64,000 nucleotides of DNA from Massilia sp. H6 (lineage in GTDB: Bacteria; Pseudomonadota; Gammaproteobacteria; Burkholderiales; Burkholderiaceae_D), in assembly GCF_024802625.1 (NCBI RefSeq), contig NZ_CP103371.1:930001-994000 (forward strand), given 5' to 3'. Within the stretch, counting starts at the first letter, position 1. Each line of letters opens with the position of its first letter. Both the position numbers and the translations under genes were made by a program. Below are positions 16,553 to 26,538 of this stretch, piece after piece. Below the pieces are notes generated by a model. It was not told the DNA's origin. It did not search any database and saw only the letters and a list, made by a program, of their open reading frames with translations.

Positions 16553-16927
16553 TTAAACCAACGGGTTCTTGGTGACCGCCACCGCCACGATATAGACGTA
16601 ACAGGCCAGGGCGCCGACAAAGGCAGCGACCCGCACCTGCTTGGTACGGCCGCGTTTGAGGGCAATGATGCCCAGCGCGATATAGCCCACCAGCGCCACT
16701 ACCTTGGCTGTCAGCCAGGACTGCTCACCAGGATACTGGCTGCTCCATACCACCAGGCCGATGGCGCTCACCAGCAGCAGCGTGTCGACGATGTGCGGCA
16801 CTACTTTCACCCAGCGCCGCTGCAGTTGCTGCGATCCGGACAGCATCCAGATGCCGCGCACCAGGAACAATACCCCGCTCAGGGCGGCGAAAGTGATGTG
16901 GATGTGCTTCAGGGCGAGATAGGTCAT
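16553..16927 (-). CDS. SirB-like membrane protein
   Basis: This 124-residue protein has four hydrophobic segments, with conserved KHIHITFAALSGVLFLVRG at the start, a PHIVDTLLL helix and a GYIALGIIALKRGRT loop. This is the pattern of the SirB2 family, inner-membrane proteins first noted at the Salmonella sirB locus and still without a proven biochemical role. It follows nrdJ by 36 bp on the same strand and may be co-transcribed with it. Confidence 0.88.
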   Translation of the reverse strand: MTYLALKHIHITFAALSGVLFLVRGIWMLSGSQQLQRRWVKVVPHIVDTLLLVSAIGLVVWSSQYPGEQSWLTAKVVALVGYIALGIIALKRGRTKQVRVAAFVGALACYVYIVAVAVTKNPLV

Positions 16928-16963
16928 GGCAGTCTTGAAAGTTGAGAACCTGCGCAGTATGCC

Positions 16964-19426
16964 TTAGCCGCACTCTCCCACATAGTGGCATTCTTCGCAG
17001 CGGGTGCAACCGTCCACCTTGCGCAGCGCGCGGGCGCCGCATTCCGGACACTTGGCGCCGCCCGCCGCGCGCAGGGCGCCGGCCGCCGTGGCAGGGCAGG
17101 GTTCGGCATCGGGCGCCATGCCAGTGGCGCGCGCGGCATAGCGCCTGGCCAGTTCCGGCAGCGCTACCTCGTTGCCCAGGGCGTCCAGGAAGCCGCGCCG
17201 GATCAGCACGCGCTGCAGCATGAAGGCGATCGCCGCCACCTCCGAGTCGTGGTAGACCGGCACCTCGGTGCCGTCCTGGCGCGTCAGGTAGCCGCAGCGC
17301 ACCGGGCCTTTTTCCCAGACCACGTCGCGCATGTCGGCCAGCGCGCGCGCGATCGGGCCGCCGGCGCGCGCCACCATCGACAGCAGCCGCATCGAGGCCG
17401 TGATCCACTGCTGGCCCCCGGTGCGCTGGTTCGAGGGCATGAAGAATTCGAAGGGCCGCTCGATCGTCACCGGCTGGCCCGCGCACCTGCCGTCGACGCG
17501 GATGAAGCTCACCGTGAGGTAGGCGCTCGTGCGGCCTTCCTGGGTCGAGTATTCGATTTTCGAGGTAAGCGATTCGAGTTCGCCCAGCGGGCGGCGTTCG
17601 AAGCGCTGGCGCAGCGGGTCGTCGTCCGAGCCGGCCTGCTGCGCAGGCTCGGGCGAGTTTGATAGCACGTTGCCCAGCACCGTATTGGGCCGGTAGGTTG
17701 CCAGTCCCTTCAGCCCCGCATGCCAGGCCTGGCTGTACAGGTCGCGAAATTGCTCGAACGGGTAATCGACCGGCACGTTAACGGTCTTGGAAATGGCCGT
17801 GTCGACGAAAGGCTGCACCGCCTGCACCATGCGCAGATGATCGAGCGCGCGCATCTCGAGCGCGGTGACGAACTGCGGTGGCAGGCTGCCGGTGTCGTGG
17901 CCAAGGTGGCGGTACAGGCGCCAGGCATGGTCTTCGACCGCGTAGCTGCGGGTGCTGCCGTCGGCCATTCGCTTCTTGCGCTGGTAAGTCCAGGAATAAG
18001 GCGGCTCGATGCCGTTCGTGGCATTGTCGGCAAAGGCCAGCGAGATGGTGCCGGTGGGGGCAATCGACAGCAGGTGCGAGTTGCGGATGCCGTGCAGGCG
18101 GATCGCCGCGCGCAGCTCGTCTGGCAGGCGCAGGATGAAATGCCCGCGCAGGTAGTGCTCGGCGTCGAACAGTGGAAAGGGGCCTTTTTCGCGCGCCAGT
18201 TCGACCGAGGCGGCATACGCAGCATTGCGCAGTGCCTCCATGATGCGGGCGGCCAGCGCACGCCCCTCGTCGGCGTCGTAGCGCAGCCCCAGCATGACCA
18301 GCGCGCTGCCCAGGCCCAGAAACCCCAGGCCGACGCGGCGCTTGGCGCTGGACTGCTCCGCCTGCTGCGGCAGCGGCCAGACGGTCGCGTCGAGCACCAG
18401 GTCGAGCATGCGCACCGCCACGGTGGCCACCTCGCACATGCGCGCGAAATCGAAGGCGGCAGCCTGGCTGAACGGGTTGCGCACGAAACAGGTGAGGTTG
18501 AGCGAACCCAGGTCGCAGCAGCCATAGGCCGGCAGCGGCTGCTCGCCGCAGGGATTGGTGGCGCGCAGTTCTTCCGCGTACCAGAGGTTGTTCTCCAGGT
18601 TGATGCGGTCGACAAACAGCACGCCCGGCTCGGCATGGTCGTAGGTCGAGGCGATGATCCGGTCCCACAGGGCGCGCGCCTCTACCCGCCGGTAGACCCA
18701 GCGGCCGTCGTCGAGCCGGCGCGGATTCGGCATGTCCTGCGGCGCGTCTTCGTCACCTGGTTCGGCGGCGTGCACCAGCTCGAAGGGCGCGTCGGCTTGC
18801 ACCGCGCGCATGAAGGCGTCGGTGACGCCTACCGAGATGTTGAAATTGGTGAGGCCGCCCTTGTCCTTGGCGGCGATGAAGCGCTCGATGTCGGGATGGT
18901 CGATGCGCAGCACGCCCATCTGGGCGCCGCGCCTGGCGCCGGCCGACTCCACCGTGCGGCACGAGGCGTCGAACACTTCCATGTACGAGACCGGCCCGGA
19001 GGCGCGCGAGCCGGTGCCATGGACCTTGCTGCCCATCGGGCGGATCGCGCTGAAGTCGTAGCCGACGCCGCCGCCGCGGCGCATGGTCTCGGCGGCCTCG
19101 GATAGTGCCGTATAGATGCCGGGCAGGCCGTCCTGGCTGCCCGAGATCGAGTCGCCCACCGGTTGCACGAAACAGTTGATGAGGGTGGCCTGCAGGCCGA
19201 GGCCGGCCGCGGAATTGATGCGTCCGGCGGGGACGAAGCCTTGCTCCTGGGCCCACAGAAAGCGTTGCTCGAACCCGGTGCGCTGCGCTGCCGGTTCCAG
19301 CGCCGCCAGGGCGCGCGCTACGCGCCGGCGCACGTCGTCGATGCTGGTCTCGTTGCCCTTGGCATATTTCTCGCGCAACACGTCGAGCGAGACATCCTGC
19401 GGCGCCGGCTGGTCGTTGGCATTCAT
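16964..19426 (-). CDS. nrdJ: Adenosylcobalamin-dependent (class II) ribonucleotide reductase
   Basis: This 820-residue enzyme converts ribonucleotides to deoxyribonucleotides using coenzyme B12, so it works without an oxygen-requiring radical subunit. The motif [20 protein letters not shown] (near residues 290-310) includes the active-site Cys and Glu. [10 protein letters not shown] and NSHLL are further class II/class I core motifs. The C-terminal tail carries the CPEC...CTRC...C zinc-ribbon/thiol-shuttle cysteines. A GGGAG ribosome site precedes the ATG. It follows ubiK by 34 bp. I saw no cobalamin riboswitch ahead of it. Confidence 0.95.
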   Translation of the reverse strand: MNANDQPAPQDVSLDVLREKYAKGNETSIDDVRRRVARALAALEPAAQRTGFEQRFLWAQEQGFVPAGRINSAAGLGLQATLINCFVQPVGDSISGSQDGLPGIYTALSEAAETMRRGGGVGYDFSAIRPMGSKVHGTGSRASGPVSYMEVFDASCRTVESAGARRGAQMGVLRIDHPDIERFIAAKDKGGLTNFNISVGVTDAFMRAVQADAPFELVHAAEPGDEDAPQDMPNPRRLDDGRWVYRRVEARALWDRIIASTYDHAEPGVLFVDRINLENNLWYAEELRATNPCGEQPLPAYGCCDLGSLNLTCFVRNPFSQAAAFDFARMCEVATVAVRMLDLVLDATVWPLPQQAEQSSAKRRVGLGFLGLGSALVMLGLRYDADEGRALAARIMEALRNAAYAASVELAREKGPFPLFDAEHYLRGHFILRLPDELRAAIRLHGIRNSHLLSIAPTGTISLAFADNATNGIEPPYSWTYQRKKRMADGSTRSYAVEDHAWRLYRHLGHDTGSLPPQFVTALEMRALDHLRMVQAVQPFVDTAISKTVNVPVDYPFEQFRDLYSQAWHAGLKGLATYRPNTVLGNVLSNSPEPAQQAGSDDDPLRQRFERRPLGELESLTSKIEYSTQEGRTSAYLTVSFIRVDGRCAGQPVTIERPFEFFMPSNQRTGGQQWITASMRLLSMVARAGGPIARALADMRDVVWEKGPVRCGYLTRQDGTEVPVYHDSEVAAIAFMLQRVLIRRGFLDALGNEVALPELARRYAARATGMAPDAEPCPATAAGALRAAGGAKCPECGARALRKVDGCTRCEECHYVGECG

Positions 19427-19460
19427 GTGCGGCTCCCGGGGGACATGAATGCCGGCAGCC

Positions 19461-19766
19461 TTATTCCTTGCCGAGAATGATCGTCGGCGCCGGCTGGCCT
19501 GCCGCTGCCGCTGCCGGGGACGATGCCGAAGCCTGCGCGCCCAGGCGTGCTTCCAGTTCTAGCACGCGCAGTTCAAGCGCTTCGAGCTTGGCGCGGGTCT
19601 TGGCCAGCACCTGGGCCTGGATATCGAATTCTTCGCGGGTGACCAGGTCGAGCTTGGAAAAGCCCTGGGTGGCCATAGCCTTGACATTGCGCTGGATGTC
19701 CTTGGCCGGCGTGCTCTCCAGGGCCTGGTTGATCTTGCCCTGCAAATCGTTAAAGAAAGTGGTCAT
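19461..19766 (-). CDS. ubiK: Ubiquinone biosynthesis accessory factor UbiK
   Basis: This 101-residue protein begins [13 protein letters not shown], continues through an amphipathic domain ([18 protein letters not shown]) and ends in a coiled coil ([20 protein letters not shown]). That is the layout of the UbiK/YqiC family, which forms a complex with UbiJ to assist aerobic ubiquinone synthesis. A longer open frame exists upstream, but the conserved family start is the ATG at 19766. An Ala/Pro-rich tail follows the coiled coil. Confidence 0.9.
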   Translation of the reverse strand: MTTFFNDLQGKINQALESTPAKDIQRNVKAMATQGFSKLDLVTREEFDIQAQVLAKTRAKLEALELRVLELEARLGAQASASSPAAAAAGQPAPTIILGKE

Positions 19767-19798
19767 ATCCGTACGTTCCTCAATAAGGCGGGGGGCGG

Positions 19799-19815
19799 CG
19801 CACCACGAAGGTGCG
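19799..19815. promoter_or_regulatory. Candidate NtrC binding site
   Basis: CGCACC-N5-GGTGCG is a palindrome matching the NtrC consensus TGCACC-N5-GGTGCA except at the two outermost bases. It lies about 150 bp upstream of the sigma-54 promoter at 19949, a normal enhancer distance. Only one good site was seen; NtrC enhancers usually have two. Confidence 0.55.
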
Positions 19816-19948
19816 TCCGCTGGCCGCGGTGGTGCGTGGCACTGCGGCACATGGCGCCGCAAGTGTTTGCTGGTTATTCGTATTGCACATGGGGTAGATG
19901 ACTGAGAAATCAACACCTTCCCGGGCGCGCGCCTCCCCATTTTGCCTC

Positions 19949-19964
19949 TGGCACGCATCGTGCT
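19949..19964 (+). promoter_or_regulatory. Sigma-54 promoter for torF-glnK-amtB
   Basis: TGGCACG-CATC-GTGCT matches the sigma-54 consensus TGGCACG-N4-TTGCW with a single substitution. The invariant GG and GC are correctly spaced. The predicted start is near 19975, giving a leader of about 64 nt before the porin gene. Confidence 0.75.
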
Positions 19965-20038
19965 AAAGGGAAGTGAAGCGTGCTGCAAGTGCATTGTAAA
20001 TCGCAACCGAGTCTACCGTTGAACATAAGGGGAAAAGC

Positions 20039-21143
<1,105 letters not shown>

Positions 21144-21153
21144 AAGGAAATTT

Positions 21154-22554
21154 ATGAAACGCACCATCATCAAGGTCCTGGCCGGCTTCGCCGCCCTGAG
21201 CCTGGCACTGCCGGCGCTGGCCGCGCCTTCCATCAACAAGGGAGATACCGCGTGGATGTTCGTCGCTACGCTGCTCGTCATCATGATGGCCATTCCCGGC
21301 CTGGCGCTGTTTTACGGCGGCCTGGTGCGGGCCAAGAACATGCTGTCGATCCTGATGCAGGTCTTCATGGTGTTCTCGGTGGTCATCGTGCTGTGGTGCC
21401 TGTACGGCTACTCGCTGGCCTTCACCCAGGGCAATGCCTTTATCGGCGGCTTCGACCGCGCCTTCCTGAACGGCATCTACGATCCGCTCGCCGGCAGCTT
21501 TGCCCAGGCCGCGACTTTCAGCAAAGAGACGATGATTCCCGAGTTCATCTTTGTCGCCTTCCAGGGAAGCTTTGCCGCCATCACCTGCGCGCTGATCGTC
21601 GGCGCTTTTGCCGAGCGCGTGCGCTTTGCGGCGGTACTGCTGTTCGTGGTGCTGTGGTTCACCTTTGGCTACCTGCCGGTGGCGCACATGGTCTGGTTCT
21701 GGGCCGGCCCGGACGCCATCACCGATGCCGCCTCGCTCGCCACCGTGACCAGCGGTGCTGGTTTCCTGTGGCAAATGGGCGCGCTCGATTTCGCCGGCGG
21801 CACCGTGGTGCACATCAATGCGGCGGTAGCTGGCCTGGTCGGCGCCTACATGATCGGCAAGCGGATCGGCCTGGGGCGCGAATCGATGGCGCCGCATTCC
21901 CTGACCATGACCATGGTCGGCGCTTCGCTGCTGTGGGTCGGCTGGTTCGGCTTCAATGCCGGTTCGGCACTGGAAGCGGGCGACGTCGCCGCGCTGGCCT
22001 TCATCAACACCTTGCTGGCCACTGCGGCAGCGGCCGTGTCGTGGATGATCGGCGAGTGGATCTTCAAGCGCAAGCCGTCGATGCTGGGCGCGGTGTCGGG
22101 CGCCGTCTCGGGCCTGGTGGCGATCACGCCAGGCTGCGGTTTCGTCGGCCCGATGGGCGCCCTGGTCATGGGCCTGCTGGCAGGAATCGTCTGCCTGTGG
22201 GGTGTGACCGGTTTAAAGCGCCTGCTGGGCGCGGACGACTCGCTCGATGTGTTCGGCCTGCACGGCGTCGGCGGCATTCTCGGCGCGCTGCTGACCGGCG
22301 TGTTCGCTTCGCCGGCATTGGGCGGGCAGGGCATCTGGGACTATGTCGCCAACCAGGGCGCGCCGGCGTATTCGATCGCCAGCCAGGTGTGGGTGCAGGC
22401 GCAGGCAGTGGGCATCACCATCGTGTGGTCGGCAGCCGTCGCCTTTATTGCCTTCAAGCTTGCCGATATCGTGGTCAGGCTGCGGGTGCCGGCCGACGAA
22501 GAACGCCAGGGCCTGGACATCAGCAGTCATGGCGAGACGGCCTATCACGGGTAA
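21154..22554 (+). CDS. amtB: Ammonium transporter AmtB
   Basis: This 466-residue channel protein has an N-terminal signal peptide (ending ALPALAAPS) followed by eleven transmembrane helices. Family motifs include MAIPGLALFYGGLVR, the DFAGGTVVHINAAVAGLVGA segment with a pore histidine, and the VFGLHGVGGILGALLTG segment with the second pore histidine. It conducts ammonia/ammonium across the inner membrane and is controlled by GlnK, encoded 10 bp upstream. An AAAGGA ribosome site precedes the ATG. A hairpin with a T-rich tail follows. Confidence 0.97.
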   Translation: MKRTIIKVLAGFAALSLALPALAAPSINKGDTAWMFVATLLVIMMAIPGLALFYGGLVRAKNMLSILMQVFMVFSVVIVLWCLYGYSLAFTQGNAFIGGFDRAFLNGIYDPLAGSFAQAATFSKETMIPEFIFVAFQGSFAAITCALIVGAFAERVRFAAVLLFVVLWFTFGYLPVAHMVWFWAGPDAITDAASLATVTSGAGFLWQMGALDFAGGTVVHINAAVAGLVGAYMIGKRIGLGRESMAPHSLTMTMVGASLLWVGWFGFNAGSALEAGDVAALAFINTLLATAAAAVSWMIGEWIFKRKPSMLGAVSGAVSGLVAITPGCGFVGPMGALVMGLLAGIVCLWGVTGLKRLLGADDSLDVFGLHGVGGILGALLTGVFASPALGGQGIWDYVANQGAPAYSIASQVWVQAQAVGITIVWSAAVAFIAFKLADIVVRLRVPADEERQGLDISSHGETAYHG

Positions 22555-22568
22555 GGCGGTTTTCCACC

Positions 22569-22592
22569 AAGGCGCCTGCGGGCGCCTTTCTT
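22569..22592 (+). terminator. Terminator after amtB
   Basis: AAGGCGCC-TGCG-GGCGCCTT forms a perfect 8-bp stem with a 4-nt loop and runs into TTTCTT. It lies 14 bp after the amtB stop codon. Confidence 0.85.
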
Positions 22593-22650
22593 CATGCTGG
22601 TCAGTGCGCGACTTTAAAACAACAGCATCGTCCTTATATAACGGTACCGA

Positions 22651-22656
22651 TATAAT
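22651..22656 (+). promoter_or_regulatory. Candidate -10 box of the gshA promoter
   Basis: A perfect TATAAT lies 31 bp upstream of the gshA start, in the only AT-rich patch of the intergenic region. No convincing -35 box is spaced correctly, so it may need an activator. The gshA ribosome site AGGAAG is at 22674-22679. Confidence 0.5.
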
Positions 22657-22687
22657 TCAAACAAGCCACTACTAGGAAGTCCACCTC

Positions 22688-23989
22688 ATGGTTCCGCACC
22701 TCGCCACCGCCCTGACCGGTCCCTTGCTCGACCTGGAAAAGAAAATTCTCGAAGCCACGCCCGCCATCGAGCGCTGGTTCCGCCTCGAGTGGCAGGAGCA
22801 TACGCCGCCGTTCTATTGCTCGGTCGACTTGCGCAATGCCGGCTACAAGCTGGCACCGGTCGACACCAACCTGTTTCCGGGCGGCTTTAATAACCTGGCG
22901 ACCGAAATGCTGCCGCTGGCGGTACAGGCCGCCATGGCCGCGATCGACAAGTATTGTCCCGATGCGCGCAACCTGCTGATGATTCCGGAAACGCATGCGC
23001 GTCATCCGCTCTACCTGCAGAACGTGGCGCGCCTGATGCAGATCTTCCGCCAGACCGGCCTGCACGTGCGGCTCGGTTCGCTGTCGCCGGATATCACCCA
23101 GCCGACGCCGCTGGCGCTACCGGACGGAAACATGCTGGTGGTCGAACCACTGGTGCGGTCAAGTAACGGGCGGCGCGTCGGCCTGGTCGATTTCGACCCG
23201 TGCACCATTTTGCTGAACAATGACCTGTCCAGCGGCATTCCATCGATCCTGGAAAACATCCACGAGCAGTCGCTGCTGCCGCCGGTGCACGCGGGCTGGG
23301 CGCTGCGCCGCAAGAGCAATCACCTGAAGGCCTTCGACGAAGTGGCCAAGAAGTTCGGCAAGCTGATCGACATCGATCCGTGGCTGGTCAACCCGCTGCA
23401 TAGCAAGGTCAGCGAGCTCGACCTGCAGCAAGACGTCGGCACCGAGCAGCTGGCCGATGCCGTCTCGGCGCTGCTCTCCAAGATCAAGAAGAAATACAAG
23501 GAATACGGCATGAAGGAGCAAAAGCCCTTCGTGATCGTCAAGCCCGATGCCGGCACCTATGGCATGGGCGTAATGACGGTGAAAGACGCCAGCGAGGTGC
23601 GCGACCTGAGCCGTGCACAGCGCAACAAGATGACCGTCATTAAAGATGGCGTAGCGGTCAACGACATGATCGTGCAAGAAGGCGTGCCGACGTTCGAAAG
23701 CATCAACGATGCGGTGGCCGAGCCGGTGGTCTACATGATCGACCGCTACGTGGTGGGCGGCTTCTACCGCGTGCACGCCGAGCGCGGCATCGACCAGAAC
23801 CTGAACGCGCCCGGCTCGCAATACGTGCCACTGGCTTTTGCCCAGCAGCACGCCATGCCCGACCTGAAAGCCAAGCCGGGCACGGCGGCGCCGAACCGCT
23901 TCTATGTGTACGGCGTGGTGGCGCGCCTGGGCCTGCTGGCCGCGTCGCTCGAACTCGAGCGCACCGACCCCAACCCCGAAGTTTACTAA
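22688..23989 (+). CDS. gshA: Glutamate-cysteine ligase, proteobacterial type
   Basis: This 433-residue enzyme catalyses the first step of glutathione synthesis, joining glutamate and cysteine with ATP. It belongs to the distinct betaproteobacterial GshA form rather than the E. coli type. Conserved blocks include PPFYCSVDLRNAGYKLAPVD, NLFPGGFNNL, the PETHARHPLY stretch and the KPDAGTYGMGVMTV ATP-grasp-like segment. SD AGGAAG lies 8 bp before the ATG. gshB is 0.8 kb downstream, separated by a convergent DUF4272 gene. Confidence 0.95.
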   Translation: MVPHLATALTGPLLDLEKKILEATPAIERWFRLEWQEHTPPFYCSVDLRNAGYKLAPVDTNLFPGGFNNLATEMLPLAVQAAMAAIDKYCPDARNLLMIPETHARHPLYLQNVARLMQIFRQTGLHVRLGSLSPDITQPTPLALPDGNMLVVEPLVRSSNGRRVGLVDFDPCTILLNNDLSSGIPSILENIHEQSLLPPVHAGWALRRKSNHLKAFDEVAKKFGKLIDIDPWLVNPLHSKVSELDLQQDVGTEQLADAVSALLSKIKKKYKEYGMKEQKPFVIVKPDAGTYGMGVMTVKDASEVRDLSRAQRNKMTVIKDGVAVNDMIVQEGVPTFESINDAVAEPVVYMIDRYVVGGFYRVHAERGIDQNLNAPGSQYVPLAFAQQHAMPDLKAKPGTAAPNRFYVYGVVARLGLLAASLELERTDPNPEVY

Positions 23990-23996
23990 CAACCGG

Positions 23997-24656
23997 TCAG
24001 GTATCGGTCGAGACGGCATCCCAGTCGTCTTCGTCGCCATCCCGGATCATCCAGTTGACCGCGTGGTGCCATTCCAGCACCACGCCGGGATTGATGCCGG
24101 CCGGCGGCGCGCTGCCAGTGAGCTTGGCATCGCGCACTGCCCAGTGCAGGCGGTACAGCAGGTCGGCCCGGTCGAGGATCTCGGCCTTGCCGCGCAGGCG
24201 GATCGCCGCGCGCAAGGTGGTGGCGTCGAGCAGGTCGTGCGGGTAGAGCGGCAAGATCTCCTCGGCGTTTGATGGTGCGGCGGGCAAGCTGGCGCTGTCG
24301 CCCACGTCGTCGACCAGCCCCGCACACCAGGCCAGGAACACCAGGGCTTCGAGCCGCCACGAAAAGCGAATGATGTCTTCTTCGGGCGGCGTGTCCTCGA
24401 ACAGGAAGGCCGCCTCGTCGTTCGACAGCATCGACCTGCGCTCTGGAGTGGCGAAATACTCTTTAAAGAACGTGTTCTGGCGCAGCATCGCGGTGCTCAC
24501 CACGCCCCACAGCGCCACCAGCCGGCACCATACTTCTTGCTCGCTGCGCAAGCTCACCCCGTCGTCGTCGTCGAGCATTGGCAGCTGCGGGTTCACGCCA
24601 ATACCGTGCTGCTGTAATACCGCCTCGCTTGCTGCCTTGCGTGCTTGCGCTGTCAT
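23997..24656 (-). CDS. DUF4272 family protein
   Basis: This 219-residue soluble protein of unknown function has conserved family features: the SEQEVWCRLVALWGV stretch, RFSWRLEALVFLAWCAGL, a DLLDATTLRAAIRLR helix and the C-terminal EWHHAVNWM followed by an acidic DEDDWD tail. The start at 24656 is set by a strong GGAGG site on the minus strand. The gene lies between gshA and gshB, convergent with gshA (7 bp between stops) and divergent from gshB. Its presence interrupts what would otherwise be a glutathione operon. Confidence 0.8.
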   Translation of the reverse strand: MTAQARKAASEAVLQQHGIGVNPQLPMLDDDDGVSLRSEQEVWCRLVALWGVVSTAMLRQNTFFKEYFATPERRSMLSNDEAAFLFEDTPPEEDIIRFSWRLEALVFLAWCAGLVDDVGDSASLPAAPSNAEEILPLYPHDLLDATTLRAAIRLRGKAEILDRADLLYRLHWAVRDAKLTGSAPPAGINPGVVLEWHHAVNWMIRDGDEDDWDAVSTDT

Positions 24657-24794
24657 GGACTGCCTCCTGGATCGTTTGCAAGACGATAACATCAACCGTG
24701 CCTGACATGCAGCGCCGCAGGGCGAACGGATGGGCCGCCCGCGAACATCGGCGTTTCCGGCTAAAATCAGGACATTCCCTGCATTGGACAGTCC

Positions 24795-25757
24795 ATGAAA
24801 ATCGCCTTCCTCGCCGATCCCATCGCCACCTTCAAGATTTACAAGGATTCGACCTTCGCCATGATGCGCGAAGCCGCCAGGCGCGGGCATGCCATTTATG
24901 CGTTCGAACAACGCGACATGGTGCTCGAAGAAGGCGTGGTGACGGCGCAAGCCACGCGCTTGACCCTGACCGGCGAGCCCGACGCCTGGTACCGCGCCGA
25001 TGCGCCGGAAATCGTCGAGTTGTGTGATTTCGACGCCGTGATCGAACGCAAGGATCCGCCCTTCGACATGGAATATGTCTATGGCACTTATTTGCTGGAA
25101 CTGGCCGAGCGCCGCGGCGCGCGCATTTTCAACCGTCCGGGGGCGATTCGCGACCACAACGAGAAGCTGTCGATTGCGCAATTTAGCCAGTACACTTCGC
25201 CGACGCTGGTGTCGTCGAACATGGCGCGCCTGCGCGCCTTCCACGACAAGCATGGCGACGTGATCTTCAAGCCGCTTGATGGCATGGGCGGCGCCGGCAT
25301 TTTCCGCATCAAGCAAGACGGCATGAACCTGGGCGCCGTGATCGAGTCGCTGACCGTCAACGGCCAGCACACCATCATGGCCCAGAAATTCATCCCCGCG
25401 ATCGAACAGGGCGACAAGCGAATCCTGGTCATCGGCGGCAAGCCGGTGCCCTTCGCGCTGGCGCGCATTCCGCAGGGCAACGAAGTGCGGGGCAACCTGG
25501 CAGCCGGCGGTATCGGCGTGGCCCAGCCGATCACCGAGCGCGACCGAGAAATCGCCGAAGCGCTGGGACCGGTCCTGGCCGCACGCGGCTTATTGCTGGT
25601 AGGATTGGATGTGATCGGCGATTACCTGACCGAAGTGAACGTTACCAGCCCGACCTGCTTCCAGGAGATCGCCGACCAGACCGGATTCGACGTGGCCGCG
25701 ATGTTCATCGACGCGGTCGAACAGCAGCTCCTGAACCCCACACCAAGCAGACACTGA
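24795..25757 (+). CDS. gshB: Glutathione synthetase
   Basis: This 320-residue ATP-grasp enzyme adds glycine to gamma-glutamylcysteine. Motifs include MKIAFLADPIATFKIYKDST at the start, the ATP-grasp loop KPLDGMGGAGIFRI, the MAQKFIPAIEQGDKRILVI strand and the catalytic VNVTSPTCFQEI near the C-terminus. Its stop codon is 1 bp from the EIIA gene, so glutathione synthetase and the PTS proteins are probably co-transcribed. Confidence 0.97.
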   Translation: MKIAFLADPIATFKIYKDSTFAMMREAARRGHAIYAFEQRDMVLEEGVVTAQATRLTLTGEPDAWYRADAPEIVELCDFDAVIERKDPPFDMEYVYGTYLLELAERRGARIFNRPGAIRDHNEKLSIAQFSQYTSPTLVSSNMARLRAFHDKHGDVIFKPLDGMGGAGIFRIKQDGMNLGAVIESLTVNGQHTIMAQKFIPAIEQGDKRILVIGGKPVPFALARIPQGNEVRGNLAAGGIGVAQPITERDREIAEALGPVLAARGLLLVGLDVIGDYLTEVNVTSPTCFQEIADQTGFDVAAMFIDAVEQQLLNPTPSRH

Positions 25758-25758
25758 C

Positions 25759-26166
25759 ATGGTAGGCATCCTGCTGATGACCCACGCACCGCTGGGCCAG
25801 GCCTTCATCGCCGCGGTAGCACACGTGTTTCGCGGTCCCACCGAACGCTTCGAGGCGATCGACGTGGCCGCCGACCAGGACATCAACGAAGTGAACGCAC
25901 GGGCCAAGGAGGCCATTGCGCGCCTGGACGACGGCGACGGCGTGCTGGTCATCACCGATATCAAGGGCGGGACCCCGTCCAATTGTTGCAATTCGCTGGC
26001 CAGTGCCGGCCACGTGGAAGTCATTGCCGGCATCAGCTTGCCGATGCTGCTGCGGGCGATTACCTACCGCCGCGACACGCTCGACGTGGTCGTCGAAATG
26101 GCGCTGGCCGGCGCCCAGAATGGCGCGGTGAGGGTGGATAACCGGATCCGGATCGGATCGAGCTGA
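25759..26166 (+). CDS. PTS EIIA component, mannose family
   Basis: This 135-residue protein resembles the EIIA domain of the mannose-class phosphotransferase system. The N-terminal VGILLMTHAPLG contains His9, the predicted phosphorylation site, and VLVITDIKGGTPSNCC is the family core. No EIIB or EIIC permease is encoded nearby, so it likely accepts phosphate from HPr as a regulator rather than a sugar importer. Such incomplete PTSs are known in Ralstonia and other Burkholderiales. It starts 1 bp after gshB. Confidence 0.9.
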   Translation: MVGILLMTHAPLGQAFIAAVAHVFRGPTERFEAIDVAADQDINEVNARAKEAIARLDDGDGVLVITDIKGGTPSNCCNSLASAGHVEVIAGISLPMLLRAITYRRDTLDVVVEMALAGAQNGAVRVDNRIRIGSS

Positions 26167-26227
26167 TTGATCAACTGAAGCGGGGCGGCGCGCCCAGCGG
26201 TTCTGACGATAAATTGATAAAGAGAAC

Positions 26228-26497
26228 ATGATTCAACAGGAACTAGAGATCATCAACAAGCTGGGCCTGCACGCCCGCGCCTCCGCCAAACTCACCCAGA
26301 TGGCCGCGAAATTCCAGAGCGACGTCTGGCTCACCCGTAATGGCCGCCGCATCAACGCCAAGTCGATCATGGGCGTCATGATGCTTGCCGCCGGCAAGGG
26401 TGCGAAAGTGCTGCTCGAGGCCGACGGTGCCGACGAAGAAGCCTGCATCGCTGCCTTGAGTGGCCTGATCAACGACAAGTTCGGCGAAAGCGAGTAA
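26228..26497 (+). CDS. ptsH: HPr phosphocarrier protein
   Basis: This 89-residue phosphocarrier has His15 in the NKLGLHARAS motif, which receives phosphate from enzyme I. It also has Ser46 in NAKSIMGVMML, the site used by HPr kinase/phosphorylase, an enzyme betaproteobacteria often possess. It lies between the EIIA gene (61 bp upstream) and ptsI (41 bp downstream) and completes a minimal phosphorelay. Confidence 0.96.
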   Translation: MIQQELEIINKLGLHARASAKLTQMAAKFQSDVWLTRNGRRINAKSIMGVMMLAAGKGAKVLLEADGADEEACIAALSGLINDKFGESE

Positions 26498-26538
26498 TGC
26501 CGCGCGAAGCGGCGACTCCGCGTCACACAGGACCTTCG

